Below are positions 11,626 to 24,000 of a DNA stretch of 54,480 bases, piece after piece. The DNA is from Phaeoceros laevis (lineage: Eukaryota > Anthocerotophyta > Anthocerotopsida > Notothyladales): positions 1 through 54,480 of the forward strand of contig JBNGIQ010007211.1 of the NCBI GenBank assembly GCA_049999765.1. The letters are read 5' to 3'. The notes under the pieces are model-generated. The model was not told the origin of the DNA. It did not search any database and saw only the letters and a list, made by a program, of their open reading frames with translations. Position numbers and translations under genes: made by a program. Each line of letters starts with the position of its first letter. Position 1 is the stretch's first letter.

Positions 11626-13354
11626 CGCACAAGCATGTAGAATAGTCCAGCTATTGTGTTCAGGGCAACCGAGACGGTAATTGAACGGATGCTCGGATGC
11701 TTGATAATTTGCCTTGCATCCTCATTGCCTTTGCCGGTCACTTCGTGTGCACCTCATAGGCCGATACTGAACTCATAGCCCCACTCGTACCCACACGCAC
11801 AGTCGCACTCAAAATTCTCAAGCTGGACATGGACGTTGCTGCGGATGAAATTCGTTTCTTCATCCAGAACTTCTTACTCTCGAGTCTCTGTGCCCGTAGC
11901 TGCGAGTGCAAGGCCATCCGCGTTGTCACTCCTGCTTACACAATCACCTTCAAATTGTTGCACGAAAGGCTTGAAGTACATGTCAACACGCTATCCTATT
12001 GCTGTGAACTCACCACTCGGTCCTCTTGCTCCTGGGTGACCTCCAACATGTACTCTATCACGAATTGCATCTTTATGGTAAGCAAGCTGCGCCTGTGAGT
12101 CCGACCTCCTTCCATGTGTTCGCGCCTGATGATAACTTCATACGACAAGCAAGTCTACGTGTTCATGGCTGCTGCCAACTTCAAGCTATTGAGGTACCGG
12201 ATTTGTTGCCGTCTCAGCATTGCTCAGGTAAACATAGTATGTATTTCGCTGCTAACTGAGGATGAAGGATCCAAGAATTTTAGACCGTTCCCATCTGAAT
12301 ATTATGTCTTTGAGACCACCCTTCCACCTGGTTTTCAATGACATGTCTCAGATCACACCTTGAACGCACGAAGCACCAGAAGGCTGAGGCCATCTGTCTT
12401 CCTCCGTCAGAATCTGGCGCACAGGGTGTTTGTTTCCGGTGCCCAGCAATGGGAGCCAACGCACAATCGCATGAACATTGATTGTGTCCATGTGGTGACT
12501 TGCAAGTCTTCAAACACTTATGCTGGTGTTTTTGTAAAAGCGATATGAGGATCCCACCCACCGGTGCAACAGTATGCGAAATAATGGCGGTGGCCATGTA
12601 TGGCTGGAATCTTCTTCGATGATTGGCACCTCGAAGGTGCAGGGGCGGAGAGACAATGAGTTTCTCAAAAAAAAGTTGAAAAGGGCAGTCTGTATATGAG
12701 ATCGTACCTTGACACTAAAAGAAAAGAAAAGGGCTGTCTGTAGGCATCAGAAACAGGAGAAGGGTTGCGGATGGATGACCAGTGGGTATGGATTGATGAC
12801 CACACTCCTTTGTGGGAGCGTTGCAAGCTCAAATACCAACGCCGGGCCCAGCCAGGCATATTGGACATCTGTGTCGGTCAGTAATCAGCAGAAACAGAAG
12901 GCGGGTTGTGGATGAATAACCAGCTCACACCTATCTTTGTAGATTGCTAGCCATTCATACCTGTGTGGGAGTAACTCAAGCTCAAACTTATGCTATGCTG
13001 GTCCCAGACAGCATATTGGGCATCCTGTGTTGCACTGGTCAGTTTAGCCTGTCCAGGCAACGTTTCAGCCTTCAACCTATGCTTGTCGATGTGGCATTCA
13101 ACAGGAACAAAACAGGCGTGGATCCCTTGTTGCCGAGTTTGTTATAAAATGTCGAACAAAGAAAGAAATGAAGTAAGGCTTCACCGCTCTTTGCATCAGC
13201 TGTTTGTGAAGCATTGCTCCCCTCATAATCTGGATGCTCTAATGACCAGGTCAATCCCAATTTGACGCAGGCGAGCACCAAAGATGCAGTTTGGAACGAC
13301 GACTCTAATACTCCAAAATGGTTGGTAGGAGATTTGCGAAGAACGACATTATCC
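11626..13354. other. Spacer between CMP-Kdo synthetase and the PPR gene
   Basis: Intergenic DNA between two divergently transcribed genes. It should contain both promoters, but no clear TATA box or regulatory word was identified. Frames of 60-100 codons on both strands carry no recognised motif. The segment 12744-13045 holds a diverged two-copy duplication listed separately. The PPR frame is open from 13229, just after an in-frame TAA at 13226, but contains no ATG until 13355. Confidence 0.4.
12744..13045. repeat. Diverged direct duplication, about 150 bp per copy
   Basis: Copy 1 (about 12744-12880) and copy 2 (about 12890-13045) share ordered blocks: cagaaacag, gggttg(c/t)ggatga, gaccag/aaccag, (t)tgtgggag, caagctcaaa, (a/c)gcatattggcat-like sequence and (c)ggtcagt. 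Internal gaps and substitutions make them alignable but clearly old. Non-coding. Confidence 0.7.
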
Positions 13355-15883
13355 ATGGAAGCTGGTGAGGCCAACTTTCCAAGTGGCAGTAATTTGAACT
13401 GTAAGGGCAGAATTGAAGATGATGTTTACTGTAGCTCAGTGCAAGGAAATGAATATTCCTGGACTGCCCTAATATTACAGTATGTCAAGCGAGGGCAATG
13501 TAGACAGGCTCTCAGAATGTATGATGACATGAAAAAGGGAGGGGTGGAACCAAGCACATACACCTTTGTCGCTCTGCTGAAGGCCTGCAGTATCTTACAG
13601 GACTTGCAAAGTGCCAAGCGTATACATGCAGAGGTTGTCAGAAGTAGGTTTGAATCAGATGTACATGTGGGCTCCATGCTGGTGTATGTGTATGCAAAGT
13701 GTAGAAGCCTAGACGATGCAAGGGGTGCTTTCGAAAAGATTCCTCAACGCAATGTGGTTTCTTGGAACACCATGATCTTAGGGTATGCGCAAATGAATGA
13801 GCCCAAAGAGGCTTTGCAATTGTATTCACGGATGCAACAGGAAGGTGTGGTACCTGATGCACGGACGTACGTTAGTGCACTGAAGGCTTGTAGTAGTGTC
13901 CTGACAGGGTTGCGAGAAAGGAATGAAGGGGAAGCAACAGTTGTGAGAAAACAAAAATGTCTGAAGGTGGTGAAAGGCATCCATGCAGATGTCAGGCAGG
14001 GCAGATTTGAATCTGATGTGTTTGTGGGGAACATCCTGGTGGACGTGTATGCTAAATGTGGAAACCTGGAGGAGGCCAGGCATGTGTTTGAAGAGATGTG
14101 TCACCGGACTGTGGTTTCTTGGAATGCCATGATTTTTGGGTACGCTCAGATGGACAAGGGTGAGGAGGCATTGGCACTGTTTGACCGGATGCAACAGGAA
14201 GGTTTTGGACCTAATGACCGGACATATGTCAGTGTGTTGAAGGCGTGTAGAAGCCTAGCAGAAGACAAGAGTAGAGGAGATGAGGTACGAGGAAACTCAA
14301 GATGTCTGGAGACTGTCAGAGCCGTACATGCTGATGTCCTTAAAGGGGGGTTTGGGTTGAATATTTTCGTGGGGAACATGCTGGTGGACGTGTATGCAAA
14401 ATGTGGGAGCCTGCAAGATGCCAGGCATGTGTTTGAGAGGATGCCTCATCGAGATGTGGTTTCCTGGAATGCAATGATCTTGGGGTATGCGCAGATGGAC
14501 CAGGGTGAAGTGGCTTTAGAGTTATACACCCGGATGCGACATGACAGTCAGATGCTCAATGACAGGACATACGTTAGCGTACTGAGGGCTTGCAGTAGCC
14601 TGGCCGAAGTGGATGCAGCCAGTTCTGGTGATAATGTAGCTGTCAAAGAAAAGTGTCTTGCAACTGTCCGAGCCATCCACAGAGAAATTGTGAAGGAGAA
14701 GTTTGAGTCGGATGTGTTTGTAGGAACCATGCTACTGGATGTGTACGCAAAATGTGGGAGTCTAGAGGATGCTCGAAGTTTGTTTGAAAAAATGCCCCAT
14801 CGTGATGTCGTTTCATGGAATGCCATGATTTTGGGGTACGTGCAGAAGGATGAGAATGAAGTGGCTTTGCACCTGTACAACCGGATGCAACAGGGAGGTG
14901 TGGTACCAAACGAGATAACATATTCTGGTGCACTCTGTGCCTGTGGTAGTGTGTCAGGACTGGAAAAGGGGAAAGATATTCATGCCCAGATTCTGAAAGT
15001 CGGTATAGAGACTATCGGCTCCTCCGTGATTCCTAATCTTATCAACATGTATGGTAAATGTGGGAGCATGGGGGATGCCCAGCAGGTGTTTGACGCAATG
15101 TCCACAAGAGATATTGTGTCTTGGAACGCATTGATTGCAGGGTATGCCCATCAAGGAGAGAGTGAACTTGTCTTCCACTGGTTTCGAAGGATGAAAGAGG
15201 AGGGCGTACAGCCAGACAGCAGTACATTGCTTAGTGTTCTCACTGCGTGCAGTCACGGGGGTCTAGTGGACTTGGGCCAGCAGTACTTTGAGGCTTTGTC
15301 TAAGGACTATGGCATCACTCCCACGATTAAACACTTCACTTGTGTGGTAGATCTACTTGGCCGAGCAGGCCATGTAGAGAAGGCATTGGAGATGGTACAA
15401 AGGATGCCTTTCGACCCTGACAGTGCTGTGTTGGAATGTGTTTTAGGTGCTTGCCGGAAATGGTGCACAGTTGAGATTGCAAGACAGGCATTTGAGTGGG
15501 CTGTGAGGTTGGATAAAACTGATGCTGCAGCATATGTTTTAATGTCAAACATCTATGCAGCTGCTCACATGCAGGAGGAGAGAAAGCAGATCCAGGCAAT
15601 GAGAGTGAAATCGCAAGCATGGAAGCAGCCAGGGCAGAGTCGGTGGACAGACTTGAGTGGCAAAGTTCATGTGTTCGTGGCGGGAGATCGTGAACATCCT
15701 AAAAGCAAAGAGATATATGCAGAGGTGGCACATCTTGTGGTGAGAATGAAGAATGAAAGATATGTACCCTACTTCGACCTGGTTTTGCGAGACATAACTT
15801 ACTATGGGAAGGTGGGTGATTTGTGTGGACACAGTGAGAAGATGATTATGGCCTATTCCCTGCTGCAAACGCCTGTATCATGA
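13355..15883 (+). CDS. PLS-class pentatricopeptide repeat protein with truncated DYW domain
   Basis: Single-exon gene of 842 aa from the first in-frame ATG. PPR proteins bind single-stranded organelle RNA one base per repeat; the PLS-DYW class usually directs RNA editing. About five long tandem units carry the core (S)DVFVGNMLVDVYAKCG, HVFERMPHRDVVSWNAMI and LGYAQ, with a period of 344-358 bp at the three inner units. They are separated by unusual 20-30 residue charged linkers. After the repeats come E/E+ motifs and a PG-box region (GKVHVFVAGDREHPKSKEIY), then the start of a DYW deaminase domain including CGHSEKMIMAYSLL, so the HxE zinc/catalytic motif is present. The frame ends 8 residues later, losing the CxxCH zinc motif and terminal DYW. 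No organelle targeting sequence is obvious after the ATG, so an upstream exon remains possible. It may act in RNA processing, or recruit a deaminase in trans, or be a decaying gene. Confidence 0.9.
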   Translation: MEAGEANFPSGSNLNCKGRIEDDVYCSSVQGNEYSWTALILQYVKRGQCRQALRMYDDMKKGGVEPSTYTFVALLKACSILQDLQSAKRIHAEVVRSRFESDVHVGSMLVYVYAKCRSLDDARGAFEKIPQRNVVSWNTMILGYAQMNEPKEALQLYSRMQQEGVVPDARTYVSALKACSSVLTGLRERNEGEATVVRKQKCLKVVKGIHADVRQGRFESDVFVGNILVDVYAKCGNLEEARHVFEEMCHRTVVSWNAMIFGYAQMDKGEEALALFDRMQQEGFGPNDRTYVSVLKACRSLAEDKSRGDEVRGNSRCLETVRAVHADVLKGGFGLNIFVGNMLVDVYAKCGSLQDARHVFERMPHRDVVSWNAMILGYAQMDQGEVALELYTRMRHDSQMLNDRTYVSVLRACSSLAEVDAASSGDNVAVKEKCLATVRAIHREIVKEKFESDVFVGTMLLDVYAKCGSLEDARSLFEKMPHRDVVSWNAMILGYVQKDENEVALHLYNRMQQGGVVPNEITYSGALCACGSVSGLEKGKDIHAQILKVGIETIGSSVIPNLINMYGKCGSMGDAQQVFDAMSTRDIVSWNALIAGYAHQGESELVFHWFRRMKEEGVQPDSSTLLSVLTACSHGGLVDLGQQYFEALSKDYGITPTIKHFTCVVDLLGRAGHVEKALEMVQRMPFDPDSAVLECVLGACRKWCTVEIARQAFEWAVRLDKTDAAAYVLMSNIYAAAHMQEERKQIQAMRVKSQAWKQPGQSRWTDLSGKVHVFVAGDREHPKSKEIYAEVAHLVVRMKNERYVPYFDLVLRDITYYGKVGDLCGHSEKMIMAYSLLQTPVS

Positions 15884-16664
15884 GAAAATGAGGACTGTTA
15901 GGGAATAGCGCAGAGTGAGAGCCGATGCTAGTAGTCCTAGCCTTCAAGCAGGACACAAGAATATAGTCAGGATGACAGCTTACTAGTTTCAATGCAGCCA
16001 GCCCCAGTCCGAGAGTATCCTGCCAGCAGTGTTTGTTGGCCTTGCATCATTTTTGACATTATCAGCTTTTAGTGAGGTGTGGTAGCTAACAGAGGTGTGG
16101 TACCTAAGAAGCGGGCATAGATTGGTGTACTTCACACCCTTGGTAGGGTAGTGTCTGAAGGCTGAGATGGGCAGAGGATTCTATCCCGATTTTAAAAGCT
16201 GGCCTTGAGGTGAGCGCGGTTGTGGGAACTGTCTTACTGACATGTTTGAAGAATGTTGTAGCATGTTATGCACAAAGCAGGCATGGGTTATATTTTTGGA
16301 GATTGTGCCCATCAAGGAGAGCTCAGCAGATGAGGGGCCCACAACACAAGGCGCATACAGTCCACAGCATTAAGACTTGTGGGCACAAGCCAGAAGTAGT
16401 TTGTGGATATGTCTGTACGCAGGGTGAGAAGAATGCCTTGCTAACTTGGCTAGGTATCTGCAAGGCACACATTCGAATGTGCTGTACAAATGTTGCTGCA
16501 ATATGTTCCTTGGGACTCCATGGGACTTGAAACACGAGCATTGCAGAGGCCAGGAAAGAGATGGTGGAGGGCATTTTGAAGGCATTTTGAAGGGCATGTT
16601 CCTTCTGATGCACGGCACAAGTGGTTGGCTGGGCTCTTAGCAAAGCTGGTCAGGCTGTAAGACC
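15884..16664. other. PPR 3' region and H3.3 upstream spacer
   Basis: No gene was recognised. It includes a small imperfect 18-bp tandem pair (gaggtgtggta(g/c)ctaa, 16074-16109). A 16-base word (tgcccatcaaggagag) near 16307 also occurs within the PPR coding sequence near 15147. That hints at a scrap of PPR-derived sequence but is too short to call a pseudogene. Confidence 0.4.
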
Positions 16665-16674
16665 TATATATAAC
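16665..16674 (+). promoter_or_regulatory. Candidate TATA box of the histone H3.3 gene
   Basis: tatatataac lies about 170 bp upstream of the leader-exon donor at 16833. A start of transcription some 30 bp downstream would give a leader exon of roughly 135 bp. Further down (about 16719-16726) is an atttgcat octamer-like word. No hexamer or octamer typical of replication-dependent plant H3.1 genes was seen, which fits a replacement-type H3.3 gene. Confidence 0.45.
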
Positions 16675-16902
16675 ACATACATGCCTAATAAGATTTGAAA
16701 GTTTGGACCGATTGACCGATTTGCATCATTTTCGTTTCGGTTACTTTTGTTGCCTTAACGCGCTCCTCTCCGTTTGCTAATCTTCCTTCTGGGTCGTTCT
16801 ACGCTCTGTCTCACTGCTCACTCGGTGGTGCAGGTAAGTGCATCCATGTCACCTTGATTATTGTGCAATATTGCTGGTTGCCTGTTTGCGCTCGATTTGT
16901 GA

Positions 16903-17611
<709 letters not shown>

Positions 17612-18051
17612 GCGTTTTCTGGAAGGAAGTTTGCCACCGACTTGTACAGCTAGTGACAAAGTGCGTGAGCGGAGTTATCCAGTAAAATATGAATTGGTAG
17701 TTACACATTTAGATAACTTACATACTGGGAACTGGGTTGCCGGTTTACTGCTTGCGGTGTACTATGCCGCCTTGCGATATCAAAATCTAAAGTTTGCCAG
17801 CGTTGGCATCCAGCCTCCAGCTCATTTCAGGTTCGTTGTAGGTTGGTGTGAGAGTTACCGTTTCAGATTACTGGACCTACGGATTCGACCAAATGTCAGG
17901 TTCCTATAATTTGCGTCATGGTTAGGATGGTTGCCAGGAATCAGTAGCCCAGGTTCCAGACCTGGTTGGTGTACAACCGCCTGCCTCATCCCTCATCATT
18001 CCTCGTGGTTGAGGGACCTGAGTTTCAGCAGCTGATAATCTTATGCGGTTG
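17612..18051. other. Convergent 3' intergenic region of H3.3 and NUP214
   Basis: The 440 bp between the two stop codons hold both 3' untranslated regions. No gene, repeat or hairpin terminator was recognised, and no convincing canonical polyadenylation signal was singled out. Confidence 0.5.
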
Positions 18052-21000
18052 TCATTTCCTCATTTGAGTAAAGAGTGGTGCCTGAGAAGCAGGACCAAAA
18101 CCAGGGGACCCTCCAAAGCCTCCAAAGGCTGTGCTACCCTGGTTTGGAGTAAAACTTTGGAAGCCTCCGGATGGGCTTGTGTTACCAAAAGAACCACCAC
18201 CTGCAAGCATCAAATACCACCCCATTGTTCAAGGCAAACAGAAACGAGATACCAAAGCACTGGAGACAACTAAAAAAACTGGATGAAACATACCTGAAGC
18301 ACCAGCAAAGCCACCTCCAGGGCTCGCGTTCGCAAAGCCACCACCAGGGCTCACGTTCGCAAAGCCACCACCTTGGGCTAGACCAGCAAAACCACCCCCT
18401 GAAGCCACACTTGCAAACCCACCTCCTGTAGCTGCACTGGCAAAGCCACCACCAGATGGTGCGCTAGCAAATCCGCCACTTGAGGTTGCAGGGCCGAACC
18501 CAGTTGCTCCAAATCCTGAGCCTAGCTGCCTGGTTTGTCCAAAAGCACCAAGAGCACTTCCAAGAGCTTGTTGCCCTTGTCCAACTTTTGCTACATGTCC
18601 GAAGGAGGTAGCTGATCCAAACCCACCACCAGCTGTGCTCCCACTTCCAAGGCCACTCTGTCCAAATACTGATCCAGAAGGCATCGACATGCTACTTCCA
18701 CCAAAAGGATTTCCGGTGCTCTGAGGGGGAGAAGACTGAGCGGCAGCAGGTAAACTAAATGAAGCTGGACGAAACAGCTGCCCACCAGGTGAACTCATCC
18801 CAAATCCCAGGTTTGGAGAAAGAGAGGGTGATTCTACGCCAAAGGGGTTAGACTTTCCTTCTGTAGAAATAGGAGAGGTCCCAAGACCAAGTCCTCTAAA
18901 ACCTCCAAAACCTCCAAACTCACTGGAAATTGTACTTGGTGCTTCTTCCTCCATTCCCTCCTCATCACTCTCACCAGGTACAGCTGGAAATGAAGGCAGG
19001 ATTGCACCTGAGCTTGGCTTCTGGAAACCAAACTGTTGTGAGGGTGTGCTTGGGGTACTAGACGGTTGTCCGAACAATGGACTAGGGGGAGAAGGCAAAC
19101 CAGAAGCCCCAAAGGCCGGAAAGGAGGCTGGGAATCCTCCACATACCTGAGGAGTTGCCAGAGGCTCACTAACAGATGGAGGAGATCCAAACCCTACTGC
19201 TGGAGGAGGTGCACTGAGAAAGGGGCTTGAAGTCTCTGCTGTGGTGGTCAAATTTGATGTAGCGATGGGAGCTGCTGTGTTCGTATCCACAGGCACAACG
19301 GGCACTTCAGGCCCTACAGCCAATACAGGCACCCCGGGAACTACAGGCGCTAGAGGCTGTGCTGGCTTGGGAAACGACAACTGTCCTGCAACTGAGGCAG
19401 TTGAGGCAGGTGGAAATGGTTTGTTTCCTGATACAGACGGATGTGCAGCAAAGGCTGCAGGCTGGGGAGGATCCAATCTACTTGGCGGTGATTGAGGTGC
19501 AGGTGGAAGTGAGGTTTCAAGTAGTTGATTACCAGCAAAGATGCCGCCAACAGTTATTGCACCATCTTTACCTGTTGTGGCGCTCTTTGTGGGAGCAGGG
19601 ACAGTACCAACAGAGTCATCTCTGCTTGGGACCTGTGCAGCGGAACTTCTAGAAGCAGACTCTGGAACCGATTGAGAGGTCAAGGGCTGAGGACTAGGCT
19701 CAGCCAAGGGACTCAAAGATGAGTTCACAGAAAACATAGAAGTTTGACCCCCTGCATTGCCAAAAGCTGTCAATCGGTCTCTCATAGAACCAAAACCACC
19801 ATTCATGCCTGAATCCCTTGTTTTTGCCATCTTACTGTCCCTAGGGCTTTGTTGACGTTCTTCTTCGTCAAATTCTGAGCTCCTAAACTGTGAGTGCACA
19901 TCAAGAGGAAACTTACTTTTGGCATCTGGATCAAGGTCTAGTTTTCTAGAAAGACCTGGTCGATAACTGGAGGCAGTAGGTGGCTTCGGCTCAGCTTTAG
20001 CTATCCCAGTTGGAAGCCCATGTTCTGAGGAAGCAGTTCCTGCTACTGGCATGTACAGACAGCACAGATGTCGTAAGAGCACTTGGTAAGGGTTTAGAGA
20101 TAGCAACATATCCGCTTGTCAACAGAGACTGCCCTAGCTTACCATGTTGGGGAACATTTCCAGCACCTAAACCAGTCCCAATTTTCGTTCCTGTAAAGCC
20201 TATCCCTGCAGGGGAGTTGGGAGCCGAAGAAGGGCTGAAACGGAATGAGGCACCATTTCCACTTGAAGCAGTTGTGGCTTGCGACGAATCTGTATTTACC
20301 CACTTGAACAAGCCATCTTTGGATTGCGCAGAGTTTCCCATCTGCCTGCCTGGCATTGATGCTGGAAATAAAAGCGTTCCATTCTCTGTATCAACTGCCA
20401 GACCGGTATCAATCATCCACTATAAACCATAAGCGAGCTTCAACATCCATGCACATATGCGTTACGCCTATAGAATGCCTAAACCCTGAACCGTTCTTCT
20501 GCAATGAAAGATCACACAGAAACATTGACAGGTAAACTTGAAGATATGTACCTGGAGGCAGCTTCCCTCTGCCCACCTGCTGTTCATCAGAATCTTCAGG
20601 CGACAATGTTGGTCCAACAGCATTGACATGCTTCTGCTGTGAGTGATTAAAACTTGCTGCTAATGATCCGTTTACATGCTGTACTTGTACTGTGTCATGT
20701 CTGATGTTGTGTGGTGTTTTGCGAAAAGTTCGAAGCTGGGACTTCACAGCGTCCTGCTGAGTGGTGGATAGACTTTGCATAGGTTCCACCCTAGCAGTCC
20801 TCTTGATAGTAGTTTTTGCAGCTCCTGCCCCCACCCAAGCCTACAAACCATATTATCCTTTGAATCAGAGGGTGATCAACGACCTAAAGATGACAAACGA
20901 CTCAATTGCAGACTTGAAGCCACGTAAGCAGAATCAAATGCAGCGTCTAAACTACCATATCCATTGAATCTCGCCTTCTCCTTGTCATATCTGATTGCCC

Positions 21001-24000
21001 TGATTCTGCTTCATGTGGCGACTGCTGCCATGAAGGAGTTAGAAGTGCAAATTCTGCGGAATCTTGATAGCTCGACCACTTCTTTGCTAGTGGACTTTGG
21101 AATAACCCTTCGTTTTGTAAATCCTTCTCGTCCTGCAAAGATAGGCCTAGTGACCTCAAAATCCCAGCAGCTGCTGGCTGCACAGCTTTCTGACTCGATG
21201 ACGCAGATGTAGACGATATGTTCAGTGCTTTCATTTGTAGGCTAAGGCGATCTGCAAGATGTTCTGCTACTTCCCTTTGGGAGTTGACTGTATTGTAGAG
21301 ATTTTGGAGAGCTTGGAATTGCCTGTTTCAGTGAGCAAAATAAAGAGCATGTTTCAAACTTGAGAACATATAAAGGTGACAGGACTAAGAGAACAGTAGT
21401 TGGGACAATGTACCCTTGACTGCGCATGCTGGTAGAAGTCTTTTTTCTGGCAGCGTCCTTCATCTGCTGCCTGTGGTTGAACTCCAAGCTATGTAAGTGC
21501 CTTTCAAGATCGGCAATCTGCTGCTTCAATAACTGAAGACAAGCACTAAATGCAATAAGGAGCCAAGAAGTAGAATGTGCTGTTAGCGGAATACTCATAT
21601 GGTAATCAATTCTTGGCATCTAAAGCGTGGACATACCTGGTCTGCTTCAACCACTGATTTACGCCTACTCTCAAGCTGCGGGTGCAGCTTTTGCTGTACC
21701 CATAGATCTTTATATCGAACATCTGCTGACTGCTCAGCCACACTCTGAGTATAAACTCGCCAAGCATCCACTGATCAAAGAGCCAAAACCAATAATTACT
21801 AACAAATGCATTTGACTTCAGCATGCAAGTTCCTAATACCAATATATGGTATCAACATTGTAATATCGTTCAGAGCCACTACGGAAGTCCCAAGATGCAG
21901 TAATCTTAACAATTTTGCAGCAACTCCTCAGAAAGACAATACTCAAGTGTGCCAACCTCTGATACCGTCGTCCAAAAGATCTTCAACTGCTTGCTGTTGT
22001 TTAATGACCGATTTCTGCATAGAGACAGGCATGTCATTTGGGGACTATCGAAAGTACCGGATGAGAGCCTCGAAATGTAGTATGTGGCTACATAGACAAC
22101 TTACATGGCAAACCAAGCAAGACATTTAATTCCTGACCGCAACGCGCAGGTCTTCAGAATGAAAAAGATAAAGCAAAGAGAAACTAGCTGTATCTGATCC
22201 TGCGGGGGATAGAGTTCAGATAATTACCTTAGACCTCTTTACATCCTCTGATAGACGAGAAACCCCTTCTTCCAGATCTTCTAAAGACTGTCCGTTGCCC
22301 TTGACAATGAAACTTTGAAACGAGGACATTAGCTTGTCCAGTTGAGCTGCCATTTTCCTGACCTGGCAGACAGCACATTTACTGTAAGCACCATACAGCT
22401 GGAGAACAGTTCACGACTATCTGAGCAGAAGGATTTCCTTGATGTCCTGACCTTTTCAAGCTCCATGGTGAAGGCAGCTTCCACATTCGAGACTCCTGTC
22501 GTTTTATCCTCTGGCTTCTGTTCCTTGTAGTTTCTTTGCAAGATTGGGGATTTCGTGTTTTTCTGGTCTAACTTGATTGTGTTGGCAGAAACATCATTGA
22601 CTTCTGAGGTAAGAGAGCTGAACGCAGTCACTGCAATAGCTGGAGAAGAAGGCTGGCTGAACGACACAGCTGGCATTTTGATGGATGATGATACTGGCGG
22701 CACTTTCTCTTTAATTGACAAAGTAGATTGCGGCTTCTCCACTTGCTGTACCAGCTGACTTGAAGAGCTACCACTACTGTACGGACGGTACATGCCTTCC
22801 AAAGTACTTGCCACACTTGCTGCCGGCTTCTCAGCTTTGGCAGGCTGCTGACCTTTGGCTCCCACGTTACCCCATGCAGGTCTCTGACCAAACAAATTTA
22901 CTGAAGACAAGCGCCCAACATCCCATGCCTCTGAAACATGTGGTGAGGTGCGTACAGAATCAGGTGGTGAGGTGCGTACAGAATCAGGTTGAGGGACGAC
23001 CTTTGTGAAGCGCTCATACAATGCAGTTCCCTGAGGCAACAGCGAGCTGGACTTTGAGGCAGTAAGTTCACCAGCCAACTTTGTCTTTTGTGGCAGATCC
23101 CCATCTACAACTTCCTGAGTTGAGCTAGTGGGCAATAACTTGCTGGATATGTGCTTTCCAGCTTCCAAGTGCTCAGGCTCATCATCCGACCTACCAGACA
23201 CCTTCTGAGAACCTGAACCTACAAATCCCAGTCCTCCCTGTGCATATGATCTGAAAGCATATTGATGTTCTCCACTATCAACTTCCTGATCACCGAGTTC
23301 TGCCACATCTGATTTTACAGAGCTGCTTTCATCCTCTGTGGTCACGTCATCTATACCATGACTGACATCCAATGCTGGCGCTGCTGCATCAGCTGTGATC
23401 TCAATAGAGGGCTCCCTGGCAATCTCAATTGCAATCCTGGAACGTATTGGAAGGTCCAACGATGGGGTAACAGCAGTAGGCTGTCCACACCTGCCATGCA
23501 ATCAGCAGGGTAGACCAAGTGTCAGATACTTAACCACGCAATGTTCGGCGGCTAATGAGAACTTGAACTGATTGAAGCATCTGAGGTCAGTACCGTACCT
23601 TGCAAACGAGAAGAGACTGAGTTTTCCTTCCAAAGTGAGACAGAGCAGAACAGGACATGCAGGAAGCATTGTTGTCCCAGTTTCATCTTTTGGATCAGAG
23701 ACTCTTACTTGCTCACTTGTCCGATCAATTGCCATTCCGACCACGATGTTGTCATTCTGATTCTCTGTTCACATCAACAGACAAAAAGTTTTTCAAAGGC
23801 CCCCGAAGGTTTATGTCACTCTACATTGCAGCCATTGTGCTGGCCCTAGCCCAGAGAGTTCTGAAAGGAATACTGTGGTGGCATACCGGAGAGTTGGATC
23901 CTCGGGATCCAAGCATCATTTCCAATCTCAATTACATAAGGACTATACTGGCCTTCTTCTGACCGCCATGCCAGAAGGACAATGTGGTCATCGACACTCC

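Noticed and set aside
11740-12260. Cys-rich frames on both strands resembling a decayed gene
   Set aside because: Frames are broken, shift strand to strand and match nothing recognisable.
13262-13354. Upstream extension of the PPR reading frame
   Set aside because: The frame is open but contains no ATG before 13355; a start on TTG is not credible for a plant nuclear gene.
16210-16640. Possible degraded PPR copy downstream of the PPR gene
   Set aside because: Only one 16-base word is shared with the intact gene, and the translated frame does not show PPR motifs.
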